Shown here one piece after another: positions 9,985 to 19,036 of a DNA stretch of 64,000 bases. The first letter of the stretch is position 1. The number at the start of each line of letters is the position of its first letter. The translations under genes and the position numbers were made by a program. The stretch is from Bradyrhizobium huanghuaihaiense (GTDB taxonomy: Bacteria > Pseudomonadota > Alphaproteobacteria > Rhizobiales > Xanthobacteraceae), in contig NZ_VLLA01000022.1 in NCBI RefSeq assembly GCF_007830635.1, forward strand, positions 1-64,000. The letters run 5' to 3'. The notes under the pieces are model-generated. The model did not search any database, was not told the DNA's origin, and was given only the letters and a program-made list of their open reading frames with translations.

Positions 9985-11157
9985 TTACGCGGTCTCCGCC
10001 ATCAGCTCGCGGCCGATCAGCATGCGGCGCACCTCGGATGTACCGGCGCCGATCTCGTAGAGTTTTGCGTCGCGCCAGAGGCGGCCGACCGGGAATTCGG
10101 ATGTATAGCCGACCCCGCCAAGCGCCTGGATCGCCTCGCCCGCCATCCAGGTCGCCTTCTCCGCGGAATAGAGGATCGCAGCCGCCGCATCCTTGCGCAG
10201 GCTGCGGGCGTGGTCGGCGCGGTCGCAGGCGCGCCCGACCGCATAGACATAGGCGCGGGTGGCCTGCCAGGTCGCATACATGTCGGCGAGCTTGCCCTGC
10301 ATCAGCTGGAAATCGCCGATCGGCTGGCCGAACTGCTTGCGTTCGTGCATGTAGGGCACGACGGCGTCCATGCAGGCCGCCATGATCCCGAGCGGGCCGC
10401 CCGACAGCACCGCGCGCTCATAGTCGAGGCCGGACATCAGAACCTTGACGCCCTCGCCCAGCTTGCCGAGCACGTTCTCCTCCGGCACCTCGCACTCGTC
10501 GAAGAACAGCGGATAGGTGTTGGAGCCGCGCATGCCGAGCTTGTCGAGATGCTGGCCGTGCGTGAAGCCCTTGAAACCCTTTTCGATCAGGAAGGCGGTC
10601 ATGCCGCGCGGGCCGGCCTCCGGATCGGTCTTGGCGTAGACCACGAGCACGTCGGCATCGCCGCCATTGGTGATCCACATCTTGGAGCCGTTGAGCACGT
10701 AGCGGTCGCCGCGCTTGTCGGCGCGCAGCTTCATCGAGACCACGTCGGAGCCGGCGCCGGGCTCGGACATCGCCAGCGCGCCGACATAGTCGCCGGAGAT
10801 CAGCTTGGGCAGGTAGCGCTGGCGCTGGGCGTCGCTGCCGTTGCGGCGGATCTGGTTGACGCAGAGGTTGGAGTGGGCACCGTAGGACAGCCCCACAGCG
10901 GCGGACCCGCGCGAAATCTCCTCCATGGCGACGATATGGGCGAGATAGCCCATGTTCGAGCCGCCATATTGCTCCGGCGCGGTCATGCCGAGCAGGCCGA
11001 GGTCGCCGAGGCGTTTCCACAGGTCCGCCGGGAACAGATTGGCCTTCTCGATGTCGGCCGCGCGCGGGGTGATCTCCGCCTCCACGAAGGCGCGGAGCGT
11101 GTCGCGCAGCATGCCGATGTCTTCGCCCAGATCGAAATCGATGCTCGGGATGTTCAA
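9985..11157 (-). CDS. ivd: Isovaleryl-CoA dehydrogenase
   Basis: 390 residues of the acyl-CoA dehydrogenase family. The first signature ALAMSEPGAGSDV is present. The catalytic base is at the isovaleryl-type position, E247 in GLDYERAVLSG, while the position used in other family members is alanine (EIGAGTSE near residue 370), which points to a branched-chain substrate. The start is a TTG at 11157, supported by GGAGG seven bases upstream. First step of the leucine pathway encoded here and first gene of the operon. Confidence 0.93.
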   Translation of the reverse strand: MNIPSIDFDLGEDIGMLRDTLRAFVEAEITPRAADIEKANLFPADLWKRLGDLGLLGMTAPEQYGGSNMGYLAHIVAMEEISRGSAAVGLSYGAHSNLCVNQIRRNGSDAQRQRYLPKLISGDYVGALAMSEPGAGSDVVSMKLRADKRGDRYVLNGSKMWITNGGDADVLVVYAKTDPEAGPRGMTAFLIEKGFKGFTHGQHLDKLGMRGSNTYPLFFDECEVPEENVLGKLGEGVKVLMSGLDYERAVLSGGPLGIMAACMDAVVPYMHERKQFGQPIGDFQLMQGKLADMYATWQATRAYVYAVGRACDRADHARSLRKDAAAAILYSAEKATWMAGEAIQALGGVGYTSEFPVGRLWRDAKLYEIGAGTSEVRRMLIGRELMAETA

Positions 11158-11266
11158 GGCGATTCCTCCGTAATTTGAGACCGAACCTAGCGGGGACCGG
11201 GCCCTTCTGCAGTCGAAAAGGTTGCATTTTCCGCCAAACTTGGCGAGGATTTCCGAGAGGAATCCG

Positions 11267-12295
11267 ATGCCTTTCCAAGCCGCAACCGCGATCCCGCGCC
11301 GCGCCGTGACCCCCGCCGCCTTCGTCCGCGGCGTGGTGGCCGCCTATGCGCGCTACGGACTGGACCCGGCTGAGGCGCTGCAGCGGGGTCAAATAGCGCC
11401 AGACCTTGTCAATTCTCCGGATGGGCGGGTCACGGCCGTCCAGTTCGAGGCCCTCGCCGGCCACGCCATGCGCGAGCTCGACGACGAGGCGCTCGGCTGG
11501 TTCTCCCGCCGGCTGCCATGGGGCACCTATGGCATGCTGTGCCGCGCCTCGATCACGGCGCCGACGCTGGAGGTCGCGCTCAAGCGCTGGTGCCGGCATC
11601 ACCGCCTGCTCACCGAGGACGTGCTGCTCGATCTCGAGGTCGGCGAAGAGACCGCAATCGTGTCGATCCGAGAGCAGCGCGACCTCGGAGCCTTTCGCGA
11701 ATTCTGCCTCGTCACCCTGCTCCGCTACGTGCTCGGCTTCTCCTGCTGGGCGGTGGATTCCAGGATCGCGCTCCGCACCGCCGAGTTTCCATTTCCCGAG
11801 CCCGGCCACGTCTCCGTCTATCCGACCATCTTCTCGCGGACCGTCCGCTTCGACGCGGCCCATGCCCGCATCGTCTTCGACAAGCACTATCTTTCACTGC
11901 CGCTGACCCGCAGCCCCGCCGATCTCGACAGCATGCTCAAGGGCGCGCTCAGGCTCACGGTGCTGCCCTATCGGCGCGACCGGTTGCTGGTCGAGCGCGT
12001 CCGCCGCGTGCTGCGCAATGCGCGCGGACGAGTCCTCGGCGCCGAGGACGTCGCAAGCGAGCTCGCGCTCTCCACCCGCACCATGCACCGCCGCCTGCGC
12101 GAGGAAGCGACCTCGCTGCGCGATCTCAAGGAAGAAGCAAAATTCGAGCTGGCCAAACAGGAGCTGATGCGCGGACGGGTGCCGATCAAGCGCATCGCGG
12201 AGATCGCCGGCTTCCGCAACGAGAAGAGTTTTTCGCGGGCGTTTCGGACCTGGACCGGCACCTCCCCGAGCGAGTTTCGCGGAAGATATCGCTGA
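11267..12295 (+). CDS. AraC-family regulator, probable activator of leucine degradation
   Basis: 342 residues. An N-terminal ligand domain of the arabinose-binding-like type (about 25-210) is followed by an AraC double helix-turn-helix at the C-terminus, ending in IAEIAGFRNEKSFSRAFRTWTGTSPSEFR. The ATG at 11267 follows GAGAGGA. It is divergent from ivd with 109 bases between starts, so control of the leucine operon is the natural inference, in the place where pseudomonads have LiuR (a MerR protein). Confidence 0.85.
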   Translation: MPFQAATAIPRRAVTPAAFVRGVVAAYARYGLDPAEALQRGQIAPDLVNSPDGRVTAVQFEALAGHAMRELDDEALGWFSRRLPWGTYGMLCRASITAPTLEVALKRWCRHHRLLTEDVLLDLEVGEETAIVSIREQRDLGAFREFCLVTLLRYVLGFSCWAVDSRIALRTAEFPFPEPGHVSVYPTIFSRTVRFDAAHARIVFDKHYLSLPLTRSPADLDSMLKGALRLTVLPYRRDRLLVERVRRVLRNARGRVLGAEDVASELALSTRTMHRRLREEATSLRDLKEEAKFELAKQELMRGRVPIKRIAEIAGFRNEKSFSRAFRTWTGTSPSEFRGRYR

Positions 12296-12386
12296 GGCGC
12301 CCTGTTACCTGCTTGTCGTAAACCAACGGCCCCCGAGATCACTCTCGGAGGCCGCAATGTCCTGGATCAGGCTTTGAATTCAGGCC

Positions 12387-12674
12387 TTAGTTCTGCGCGC
12401 CAGAGCGAGCCTTGGGCTGCTTCGTCTGCTTCGGCTGGAAGGCGAGCGCGTCGTTGCTGGTCTTCGAACCGCCGGCCTGCGAGCACGAGCCGCCAATGCC
12501 GCCCGCCGCCTGACGGCAGGCTTCCATCGTCGGGTAGCCGCAGCCGTGCGCGGCCTGGGCGCCGTTGGTGATGCAGTAATCGTCGGCCTTCGCAGCCGGC
12601 GCCGACAGAACAAGAAACGCAGACGCAAACAGCGTCGCAGCAGACGCTGCGATCGTCCTGGAAGTCGAAGTCAT
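12387..12674 (-). CDS. Small secreted cysteine-containing protein, DUF3551 type
   Basis: 95 residues. A cleavable signal peptide (about 1-30, ending PAAKA) is followed by DDYCITNGAQAAHGCGYPTMEAC and a GGSCSQAG stretch; this four-cysteine pattern is typical of the DUF3551 family of Bradyrhizobium. Function unknown; periplasmic or extracellular. Confidence 0.75.
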   Translation of the reverse strand: MTSTSRTIAASAATLFASAFLVLSAPAAKADDYCITNGAQAAHGCGYPTMEACRQAAGGIGGSCSQAGGSKTSNDALAFQPKQTKQPKARSGAQN

Positions 12675-12891
12675 GATGTCTTTTCCTGCTTAGGGTCCCA
12701 CAAAAGCGTCCTCGGCGTGCGACGCAGACCGAGGTTCACACCTTGCATCTAGGCGGCGGGCGGGCACCGGCAATCACGTCTCAGCGCATTGCAGGACTTC
12801 GCAAATCACATGTCACAGTTAGGTGAGTTGATCATGTATAATATTTCGGCTTTTGTGAAATCGCTGACCGATGAAATAGAGATCGAATCCG

Positions 12892-13380
12892 CTACGCTGC
12901 CGGCACCGCCGCCTCCTGCAGCGGCAGCGGCACGTCCTTGGCGACGCCCAGCACCGGAAAGCTGCGGACGTTCTTGACGTCGGGCATCGCAGCGAAATGC
13001 AGCAGCTGCTGGCGCATGCTCTCGACGCTCGGCGCGACGCATTTGAGGAGATAGTCGGTGTCGCCCGAAATCCGCCAGCACTGCTGGATCCGCGGGATCG
13101 CGGCGATCGAGCTCTCGAACGCCTCCAGCACTGGTTGGGCCTGGCTGCCGAGCTGGATCGAGACGAACGACACCACCTCATAGCCGAGCAGCCGCTCGTC
13201 GATCACGGCGCGCACCGCCCGGATCACGCCGCGGCTGAACAGCGATTTCAGCCGCCGCAGGCAGTTCGGCGCGGAGACGCCGACGCGCAGCGCCAGCTCG
13301 TTGTTGCGGACCCGCCCGTCCTGCTGCAGCTCGGATAAGATCTTCAGGTCGACGCCGTCGAGCTGGTCACGCCCCGCCAT
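12892..13380 (-). CDS. Lrp/AsnC-family regulator
   Basis: 162 residues. The N-terminal helix-turn-helix (LDGVDLKILSELQQDGRVRNNELALRVGVS) is followed by a RAM ligand domain with the conserved SGDTDYLLKC strand. The ATG at 13380 follows GAGGTGGGGG; longer in-frame starts have weaker sites. No adjacent transporter or amino-acid gene shows its target. Confidence 0.9.
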   Translation of the reverse strand: MAGRDQLDGVDLKILSELQQDGRVRNNELALRVGVSAPNCLRRLKSLFSRGVIRAVRAVIDERLLGYEVVSFVSIQLGSQAQPVLEAFESSIAAIPRIQQCWRISGDTDYLLKCVAPSVESMRQQLLHFAAMPDVKNVRSFPVLGVAKDVPLPLQEAAVPAA

Positions 13381-13498
13381 CCCCCACCTCGCCATGGTCG
13401 TGTCATGCGCGGCAGCGAAGCACGGGGCGGATTTGGTGCCAACCACCTTAAGCGTCGCTGCGGCTAGAAAAGCGTGGCGGGAAGCTTACCTGCGGCCC

Positions 13499-13707
13499 AT
13501 CCTTGAGACGCCCGCCTCCGGCGAGCCCTCAGGATGCGGTCACGCTTCGCGGCAAGATATCAGACCCCCCCCTGGTGAGGAGCCCGCCAAAGCGGGCGTC
13601 TCGAACCATGCAGGCCAGGCTCATGCGGTCCCAAAAACGCAGATGCCCGGGCCTTCGCCTCGCCGAAGGGGCTTCGGCCCCGCAGGCGGGACAGGCGCGG
13701 GCATGAC
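13499..13707. repeat. Two adjacent palindromic intergenic elements
   Basis: At 13499-13536, CATCCTTGAGACGCCCGCC and its partner CCCTCAGGATG form an imperfect palindrome; at 13580-13610 GCCCGCCAAAGCGGGC is a hairpin followed by TCTCGAACCATG. At 13642-13707 GATGCCCGGGCC and GCGCGGGCATGAC flank a further inverted repeat. These fill the gap between Lrp and the NDUFS4-like gene and appear non-coding. Confidence 0.55.
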
Positions 13708-13730
13708 GGAACGACAGAGGGGGCCGCCCC

Positions 13731-14036
13731 TCAATGCGTCCAGGGCTCGCCGCGGCGGAACGAGAAATTGTCGGCATAGGCGACCGGGCGGCGGATCGAA
13801 TCCTGGGGCTCGATGACCTGGTAGGCGATGCCCTTGCGCTCGCAATAGGCGACCGCCTCTTCCTTGCTGTCGAAGCGCAGGGTGATCTGCTGCTTCATGT
13901 CGCCCGACGAGGTCCAGCCCATCAGCGGCTCGACCGCGCGCGGCTGCTCCGGCTCGTAGTCGAGCTGCCATTCCTTCGTCTTGGACCGGCCGGATTGCAT
14001 CGCGTTCTTGGCGGGCTTGAAAATGCGTGCGGTCAT
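13731..14036 (-). CDS. NDUFS4-like NADH dehydrogenase accessory subunit
   Basis: 101 residues, complete for the family. It begins MTARIFKPAKNAMQSG and has the conserved EWQLDYEP, LMGWTSSGDMKQQITLRF and the C-terminal YADNFSFRRGEPWTH, the pattern of the ETC complex I subunit family (NDUFS4/AQDQ). It is a peripheral stabilising subunit of alphaproteobacterial complex I. The gene stands alone, away from the nuo operon, which is usual. An upstream in-frame extension exists but does not look coding. Confidence 0.92.
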   Translation of the reverse strand: MTARIFKPAKNAMQSGRSKTKEWQLDYEPEQPRAVEPLMGWTSSGDMKQQITLRFDSKEEAVAYCERKGIAYQVIEPQDSIRRPVAYADNFSFRRGEPWTH

Positions 14037-14288
14037 GGGTGGTCCAGGCCTCGTCTTTTCGTTCGATTTCGATGCGTCAGGGTGGCAGTTGGTGGAAACC
14101 TCGGGGATAGTATAGAGACACCGATCGGGAACTGATTGGTGATTCCGGCCCCCGGTAACCCTCTGCGACGGTATAGTCATTATGCTGCACCGTGACAATT
14201 GCGTACCCGCCTTCCGCGCCGGGATCCGGCCCGGTGGCACTGCCTCTCCGACCTCAGCCTGTCCGCCCCCTTCGAAAGCTCCCGTCGC

Positions 14289-15461
14289 ATGGCCTTCCTG
14301 AACGTCAGCGCAACGCTCCCCGAGAAAGGCCGCGACCTCAGGCTCGACCTGTTTCGCGGCGTCGCCAACTGGGCGATCTTCCTCGACCACATTCCCGACA
14401 ACGTGGTGAACTGGATCACGACGCGCAATTACGGCTTTTCCGACGCCGCCGACCTGTTCGTCTTCATCTCCGGCTACACCGCCTCCTTCGTCTATGCGCG
14501 GATGATGCTGGAGCGCGGCTTCATCGTCGGCGCCACCCGCCTCACCAAGCGGGTCTGGCAGCTCTACGTCGCCCACATCATCCTGTTCGTGATCTACATC
14601 GCATCGATCAGCTATCTCGCGCTGCGCTTCGGCGATTCCGAGATGATCAACGAGTTCAACGTCGCCGGCCTCGTCGACAACGCCACCGAGACGCTGCGCC
14701 AGGGCCTGTTCCTGCGCTTCAAGCCGCTCAATCTCGACGTGCTGCCGCTCTATATCGTGCTGATGGGCCTGTTTCCGCCGGTGCTGTGGTTCATGCTGCG
14801 CAAGCCCGACCTGACGATGGCGCTGTCGATCGTGCTGTGGCTCGCCGCGCGCCAGTTCGGCTGGAATCTGACCGCCTATCCGGCCGGCCAGTGGTACTTC
14901 AACCCGTATTGCTGGCAGGTGCTGTTCGTGTTCGGCGCCTGGTGCGCGATGGGCGGCGCTCGGCGCTCGATGACGCTGATCAATTCGCCGATCACGCTGT
15001 GGCTTTGTCTCGGTTATATGCTGTTCGCGCTGATCATGACCATGGCCGGCCGCTTCCCCACCTTCGGCGGCATGTTCCCGGAATGGCTGTTCTCGGCCTT
15101 CAACCCCAACGACAAGACCAACCTCGCGCCCTACCGTTTCCTGCATTTCGTCGTGATCGTGATCCTGGTGATCCGCTTCGTGCCGAAGGACTGGCCGGGC
15201 CTGGAATGGAAGGTGTTCGACCCGCTGATCGTGTGCGGCCAGCAGTCGCTGGCGGTGTTCTGCGTCGGCGTGTTCCTGTCCTTCGTCGGCCATTTCGAAC
15301 TGTCGATGAGCTCGGGCTCGCTGTTCGCGCAGCTCTTCGTCAGCATCGCCGGCATCGCGATCATGACGACCGTGGCCTATTACATCTCGTGGTCGAAGAA
15401 GCAGGACAAGCCGCTGAAGCCGCCGCCGGCCAAGCCGGCAGCAGAGGCCAAGGCGGCCTGA
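14289..15461 (+). CDS. opgC: OpgC-type membrane protein
   Basis: About 390 residues with ten or so membrane segments. The start RDLRLDLFRGVANWAIFLDHIP and the FISGYTASFVYARMM motif are the conserved N-terminus of the OpgC family, acyltransferase-3-like membrane proteins that succinylate periplasmic glucans. ATG 14289 was chosen because the family's conserved region begins soon after it; no strong ribosome site is visible. The C-terminus ends in a Lys/Pro/Ala tail. No glucan synthesis gene lies nearby. Confidence 0.85.
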   Translation: MAFLNVSATLPEKGRDLRLDLFRGVANWAIFLDHIPDNVVNWITTRNYGFSDAADLFVFISGYTASFVYARMMLERGFIVGATRLTKRVWQLYVAHIILFVIYIASISYLALRFGDSEMINEFNVAGLVDNATETLRQGLFLRFKPLNLDVLPLYIVLMGLFPPVLWFMLRKPDLTMALSIVLWLAARQFGWNLTAYPAGQWYFNPYCWQVLFVFGAWCAMGGARRSMTLINSPITLWLCLGYMLFALIMTMAGRFPTFGGMFPEWLFSAFNPNDKTNLAPYRFLHFVVIVILVIRFVPKDWPGLEWKVFDPLIVCGQQSLAVFCVGVFLSFVGHFELSMSSGSLFAQLFVSIAGIAIMTTVAYYISWSKKQDKPLKPPPAKPAAEAKAA

Positions 15462-15487
15462 GGGAGGCCGCCTGAGGGAGGCGGCAG

Positions 15488-15682
15488 CTACGCCGCCTCT
15501 TCGCCGTCGAACTCGGTGAATTTCTTGTAGATCCAGTCGCGGCCGTCGTGCCGGCGCCAGACCTTGCCGTAGACGAGCTGCCCGTTGATCGAGCGGCGTG
15601 GCACGATCACGGTCCAGAGGTGCCAGATTTCGGTCCAGCTCGACTGCTTGCTGACGGTTTTGAAGTTGCGATCGAAAGACAT
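15488..15682 (-). CDS. Hypothetical 64-residue protein
   Basis: A small soluble protein rich in Trp and basic residues (IWHLWTVIVPRRSINGQLVYGKVWRRHDGRDWIYKKF) with an acidic end. It is convergent with opgC. I do not recognise a domain; the even codon use and clean start support a real gene. Bradyrhizobium-type small protein of unknown role. Confidence 0.65.
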   Translation of the reverse strand: MSFDRNFKTVSKQSSWTEIWHLWTVIVPRRSINGQLVYGKVWRRHDGRDWIYKKFTEFDGEEAA

Positions 15683-16451
15683 GACGCAGAACTCACAGGA
15701 TACGCGCGCCGCGACGAACTGTGATCTTGTGTGAGCACGGATTTCAGGCAGCCCATCGCGAGCCGGGACCGATCTGATAACGCCCCTTGAGGCGGCCGCA
15801 ACAACCGCTCGCCCTTAACCTAACCGATCAACCTTACCTGCCGCGAACGGTTGGCCGGAGCGGTTGAAAGCTGGCGCCGGTTTTTCTAGAATGCATGCGC
15901 GATTTGAGATGAGCGCACCGTTTTGGACGCGTGGCGATTTTGAACTGACATTGTATTTTGAAAAATGACTTACTGGCGGGGACAACCGCGATGAGCTTGC
16001 ACTGTGTATGTTTGCGTCTGGCGGCGCGATCGGTACCGCCTGCCCCATTACTCAGGACGTCCGTTCAGGAACCGCCAAAGCCCGCCAACGACAACCAGAT
16101 GGTCTGGCCGCTCGTACCGTTTCCGCCCGGCTGGCACGCGTCGAGCTGATCGCGTTCGGTCTGAAAAGCGCAACGCCGCGCAAGCGGAATATCATCGCTT
16201 GGCGGCGTCCGTTTAGGCATTGGGCGCTGAAATCCCCAACACTGATATGTCTGTGGCGACAAGCCAAAGGTTCGATGAATCATTGCTAATTCTGCGCCCC
16301 GTGGCCCTCGCCAATACCTTGAAAAATCGCGCGGAAGTCGTGCGATGCGGACAATGACCGCCAAGGCTTTGGCCAGCTTCGGACATGCCGCTCGCGCGCG
16401 ATTCAGGACACCATCAGAATGCGGCCTGCCCTCCGTCGGCGATCAACCTGG
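15683..16451. other. 769-base gap without a convincing gene; holds a structured element
   Basis: No open frame here has both a good start and coding character. A minus-strand frame at 16065-16364 (99 codons) contains a WGFQRP motif but coincides with a repeated hairpin element (separate entry), and I treat it as a translated repeat. TTAACCTAACCGA at 15815-15827 recurs at 21709-21721, in both cases 100-135 bases ahead of a small minus-strand gene. The rest shows nothing I can name. Confidence 0.5.
16173..16238 (-). repeat. Structured repeat, copy A (conserved core plus hairpin)
   Basis: Read on the minus strand, TGGGGATTTCAGCGCCCA (16238-16221) is followed after about 12 bases by a hairpin at 16208-16173: ACGCCGC, CAAGCG, a 9-base loop ATGATATTC, CGCTTG, a bulge and GCGGCGT. 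The same core, spacing, loop length and lower stem recur at 22565-22632, where the middle stem differs by paired substitutions. A T-rich run follows. This could be an RNA element or a DNA palindrome; the compensatory changes favour a structure under selection. Confidence 0.65.
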
Positions 16452-16856
16452 CTAGACCGCAGCACTGGCGCTGGACGCGCTGGCGGATGCATTCTGGGCA
16501 TTGGCGCCGAGTGCGCCTTGGGCGTTGTAGGTCTGCCCGGCCTGGCTGTTTTGACCGGCTTGCGAGCTCGCGGACGTCTCGACCTCCGTCGTGCCGTCGG
16601 AATAGGTGATCGTGGTGGTGGTGACGCCATCGATGGTGATCGAGACCTCGCTGACGATGGTCTTGGCCGAGCTGCCACCGCCTCCCGATCCCGAGCTTCC
16701 GCCCGCCGACTGCGACGAGGATGTCGCCGACGTCGATGACGTCGCCGAACTCGACGAAGCCGCCGGTGTCGAAGATGCCGCGGAGGACGACGCCGTAGCG
16801 GTCGGCGGCGTCGTCGTCACCGCCGCGCTGGCCGATGCAATCGCACTGATCGACAT
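16452..16856 (-). CDS. Ser/Ala/Thr-rich hypothetical protein
   Basis: 134 residues, very low complexity: long Ser-Ala-Thr runs, a Gly-rich hinge (SGGSSGSGGGGSSAK, about 55-69), then a more ordered block VSEVSITIDGVTTTTITYSDGTTEVE (about 71-95) and an Ala/Asn/Ser tail. No signal peptide is obvious. The ordered block resembles small calcium-independent surface proteins only loosely, so I give no function. Confidence 0.6.
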   Translation of the reverse strand: MSISAIASASAAVTTTPPTATASSSAASSTPAASSSSATSSTSATSSSQSAGGSSGSGGGGSSAKTIVSEVSITIDGVTTTTITYSDGTTEVETSASSQAGQNSQAGQTYNAQGALGANAQNASASASSASAAV

Positions 16857-17127
16857 GAAGACCTCGTCCTAGGGAGCCTCGGGCGCAACGCCGGTTGCGT
16901 AGCCACCCTTCTGCTTCAACGCGGCGGGCGGGCGAAGCAGGCGCTGGCGGCGTGAAAAATTCGGCGCAGCGGACATTTTCCCGCCCCGACCGCAGCAACC
17001 AAACGCCGCCCTGCGCGTTGCAGCTTCTTCCCACCTGTCCGGGAGATCTGCGCGGCTGCTCTCAACGCGCGCCCTCATGGATGGATAGTCATCTCGTCTC
17101 ACGTCCGTGTGAGCTGGAGCGCGGCCG

Positions 17128-17349
17128 GTGAATTTCTTCGACCGAGCAGAGACCAATGAAGAGAAGGCCGCAAGGCAAGGGGGCGCAGTGAGCCAGATCG
17201 ATACGACCGAGAAACTCTCCGAGGCACCGGAGAGCGGAAGCTCACTGTTCGCGCTCTGCGGACTCGGCGTCGCGGGGATCGTCATGCTGGGCTGGATCTG
17301 TGCCCTCGCCTGGATCGCTTGGCGTCTCGTCGATTGGCTGCTGTTCTGA
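17128..17349 (+). CDS. Small single-pass membrane protein
   Basis: 73 residues from a GTG at 17128. The first 40 residues are polar and charged, followed by one membrane helix (ALCGLGVAGIVMLGWICALAWIAW, about 42-64). A second GTG at 17188 is an alternative start. Stands alone upstream of tRNA-Pro. Function unknown. Confidence 0.55.
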   Translation: MNFFDRAETNEEKAARQGGAVSQIDTTEKLSEAPESGSSLFALCGLGVAGIVMLGWICALAWIAWRLVDWLLF

Positions 17350-17401
17350 AGGGGCGCTAGCGGGCTGTCAGGCCCTCGCTTTGAGGCATCGACACCGGGA
17401 C

Positions 17402-17478
17402 TGGTCGGGGCAGCTGGATTCGAACCAACGACCTGCAGTACCCAAAACTGCCGCGCTACCAGGCTGCGCTATACCCCG
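17402..17478 (-). tRNA. tRNA-Pro (anticodon TGG)
   Basis: A complete cloverleaf on the minus strand: acceptor CGGGGTA / TGCCCCG, D arm GCGC...GCGC, anticodon stem GCAGT / ACTGC with loop TTTGGGT (anticodon TGG), T arm GTTGG-TTCGAAT-CCAGC, discriminator A and an encoded CCA end. 77 bases. Confidence 0.97.
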
Positions 17479-17574
17479 AATGTCCGGCGAGCCCCGTCGA
17501 TACACGCTTCCAAAGGCGTCAGCAAGCTTACAAACCGGCGCCCGCAAGGCTGGCAACGCCCCGCTTGGACGACC

Positions 17575-18057
17575 CTATTTGCTGCCGAACAGCGGGTGGC
17601 CGACACGGTCGCCGGGGCGGATGCCGTATTTCTGCGCCGTTCCCGCCACCACCTCCAGAACCGCCCGGGCGGGGCCCCGCGAGGAGATGATCTTGGTCGA
17701 CAGCGGCTCGGTGTTTTCCGCAATCCGCAGGATGCGGCCGTCGGCGCGGATGAAGATCATGTCGAGCGGGACATAGGTGTTCTTCATCCACATCGAGATT
17801 TCCTGTTCGGGATTGAAGTCGAACAGCATGCCTTTGCCGTCGGCGAGCTCCTTGCGGTACATCAGGCCGGTCTGCTTCTCCTCCTCGGTCGTCGCCATCT
17901 CCACCGAGAACACCTGCACGCCGTTCTTCGTGACGATCTCGAGCGGCTGGAAGCTGGCGGCGCCGACCGGTGCGCTTGCGGCGGCAAAGGTGGCGACGAG
18001 GATGGCGACCAGCCAGCCCCTCGCAATGGACCAGACGGCCTTTCGATCAAAGTTCAT
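17575..18057 (-). CDS. DUF192 family secreted protein
   Basis: 160 residues: an N-terminal signal peptide or anchor (about 10-34), then the DUF192 fold with the conserved EKQTGLMYRKEL, MLFDF and MWMKNTYVPLDMIFI motifs and a C-terminal GIRPGDRVGHPLF. Role unknown; usually periplasmic. It follows the double cold-shock gene on the same strand after 118 bases, a frequent pairing in Rhizobiales as far as I recall. Confidence 0.9.
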   Translation of the reverse strand: MNFDRKAVWSIARGWLVAILVATFAAASAPVGAASFQPLEIVTKNGVQVFSVEMATTEEEKQTGLMYRKELADGKGMLFDFNPEQEISMWMKNTYVPLDMIFIRADGRILRIAENTEPLSTKIISSRGPARAVLEVVAGTAQKYGIRPGDRVGHPLFGSK

Positions 18058-18175
18058 GGGACGGTACTCGAGGCGGGTGAGACTGAACCAGTCCTTACGC
18101 GGCGACCATCACAAAAGCCAGAGGCGCGCTGGCTGGCCAGCGCGCCTCTGCTCACGATTGCGGGAACTGGCGCCT

Positions 18176-18838
18176 TCAGTGCGACTGCAGGCCCGGCGAG
18201 CCGGTCTCGGGATGGATCTCGGCCGCCATCATGCCCTTGGAGCCGGGCCCGAAGCGGACCAGCACATACTGGCCGGGGCGCAATTCGGTCATGCCGAAGC
18301 GGCGCAGTGTCTCCATGTGCACGAAGATGTCGGGCGTGCCCTCGCCACAGGTCAGGAAGCCGAAGCCGCGCAGCCGATTGAACCATTTGACCTGGGCCCG
18401 TTCCAGCCCGCTGGTCGGCGTGACCGTGACATGGGTGCGCGGCGGCAGCATCTGCGCCGGATGGATCGCGGTCGACTCGTCCATCGAGACGACGCGGAAT
18501 GCCTGGTAGCCCTTGGCGCGCTGGATGCACTCCACGACGATGCGTGCGCCCTCATAGGCGGTCTGGAAGCCGTCGCGCCTAAGCACGGTAACGTGCAGGA
18601 GGACGTCGGGCCAGCCATTGTCGGGAACGATGAAGCCGTAGCCTTTGGAGGCGTCGAACCATTTGATGACGCCGGTCACCTCGACGAGATTGGCGCTGGC
18701 CTCGCCCAATCCGGTGAAGGGACTGAGCGCAGTGTCGCGGCCAGCGCCGCCGTGCTCGCCCGGCGTCAACCGCCCCGGCGAAGTGCCCTGCCCAGGAATT
18801 CCAAGCTTCTTGGACTCAAATCCGTCCGACGACCCCAT
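18176..18838 (-). CDS. Protein with two cold-shock domains
   Basis: About 220 residues with two CSDs: the first near residues 50-118 (GVIKWFDASKGYGFIVPDNG...DVLLHVTVL) and the second near 145-212 (AQVKWFNRLRGFGFLTCGEGTPDIFVHMETL). Each keeps the KWF and GFGF/GYGF RNA-binding motif. Nucleic-acid chaperone or translation regulator. The ATG at 18838 is preferred; 18865 is also open. About 170 bases of upstream sequence before the next gene leave room for a long leader, common for cold-shock mRNAs. Confidence 0.88.
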   Translation of the reverse strand: MGSSDGFESKKLGIPGQGTSPGRLTPGEHGGAGRDTALSPFTGLGEASANLVEVTGVIKWFDASKGYGFIVPDNGWPDVLLHVTVLRRDGFQTAYEGARIVVECIQRAKGYQAFRVVSMDESTAIHPAQMLPPRTHVTVTPTSGLERAQVKWFNRLRGFGFLTCGEGTPDIFVHMETLRRFGMTELRPGQYVLVRFGPGSKGMMAAEIHPETGSPGLQSH

Positions 18839-19036
18839 AACCCCGGACCCCACACTGCCATGCAACCCGCCACATTGGCGGCGCTCGAATCACGCGTCTT
18901 AAGAGAATGTTCTCAATTCGACGCGACGCGAATCTTTCGACTCAAAAGATAACACTCCCGGTTGCGACGCATAGACAAAAAAGAGATTCGCCGGGACCTA
19001 TGAACAGCTTGCACAGCCGCGAATCAAACTAACGCC

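Noticed and set aside
16070..16095. Another EcfG-like site, GGAAC-N16-CGAC
   Set aside because: Two of the four -10 bases differ and no gene starts downstream in that orientation.
16065..16364. A 99-codon minus-strand frame with WGFQRP
   Set aside because: It coincides with the structured repeat, has no ribosome site, and its partner copy at 22565 shares only the repeat part; listed as repeat instead.
18866..19036. A possible cold-shock RNA thermometer in the leader of the double cold-shock gene
   Set aside because: Length is suitable, but I could not find a convincing hairpin that hides the ribosome site, so it is not listed.
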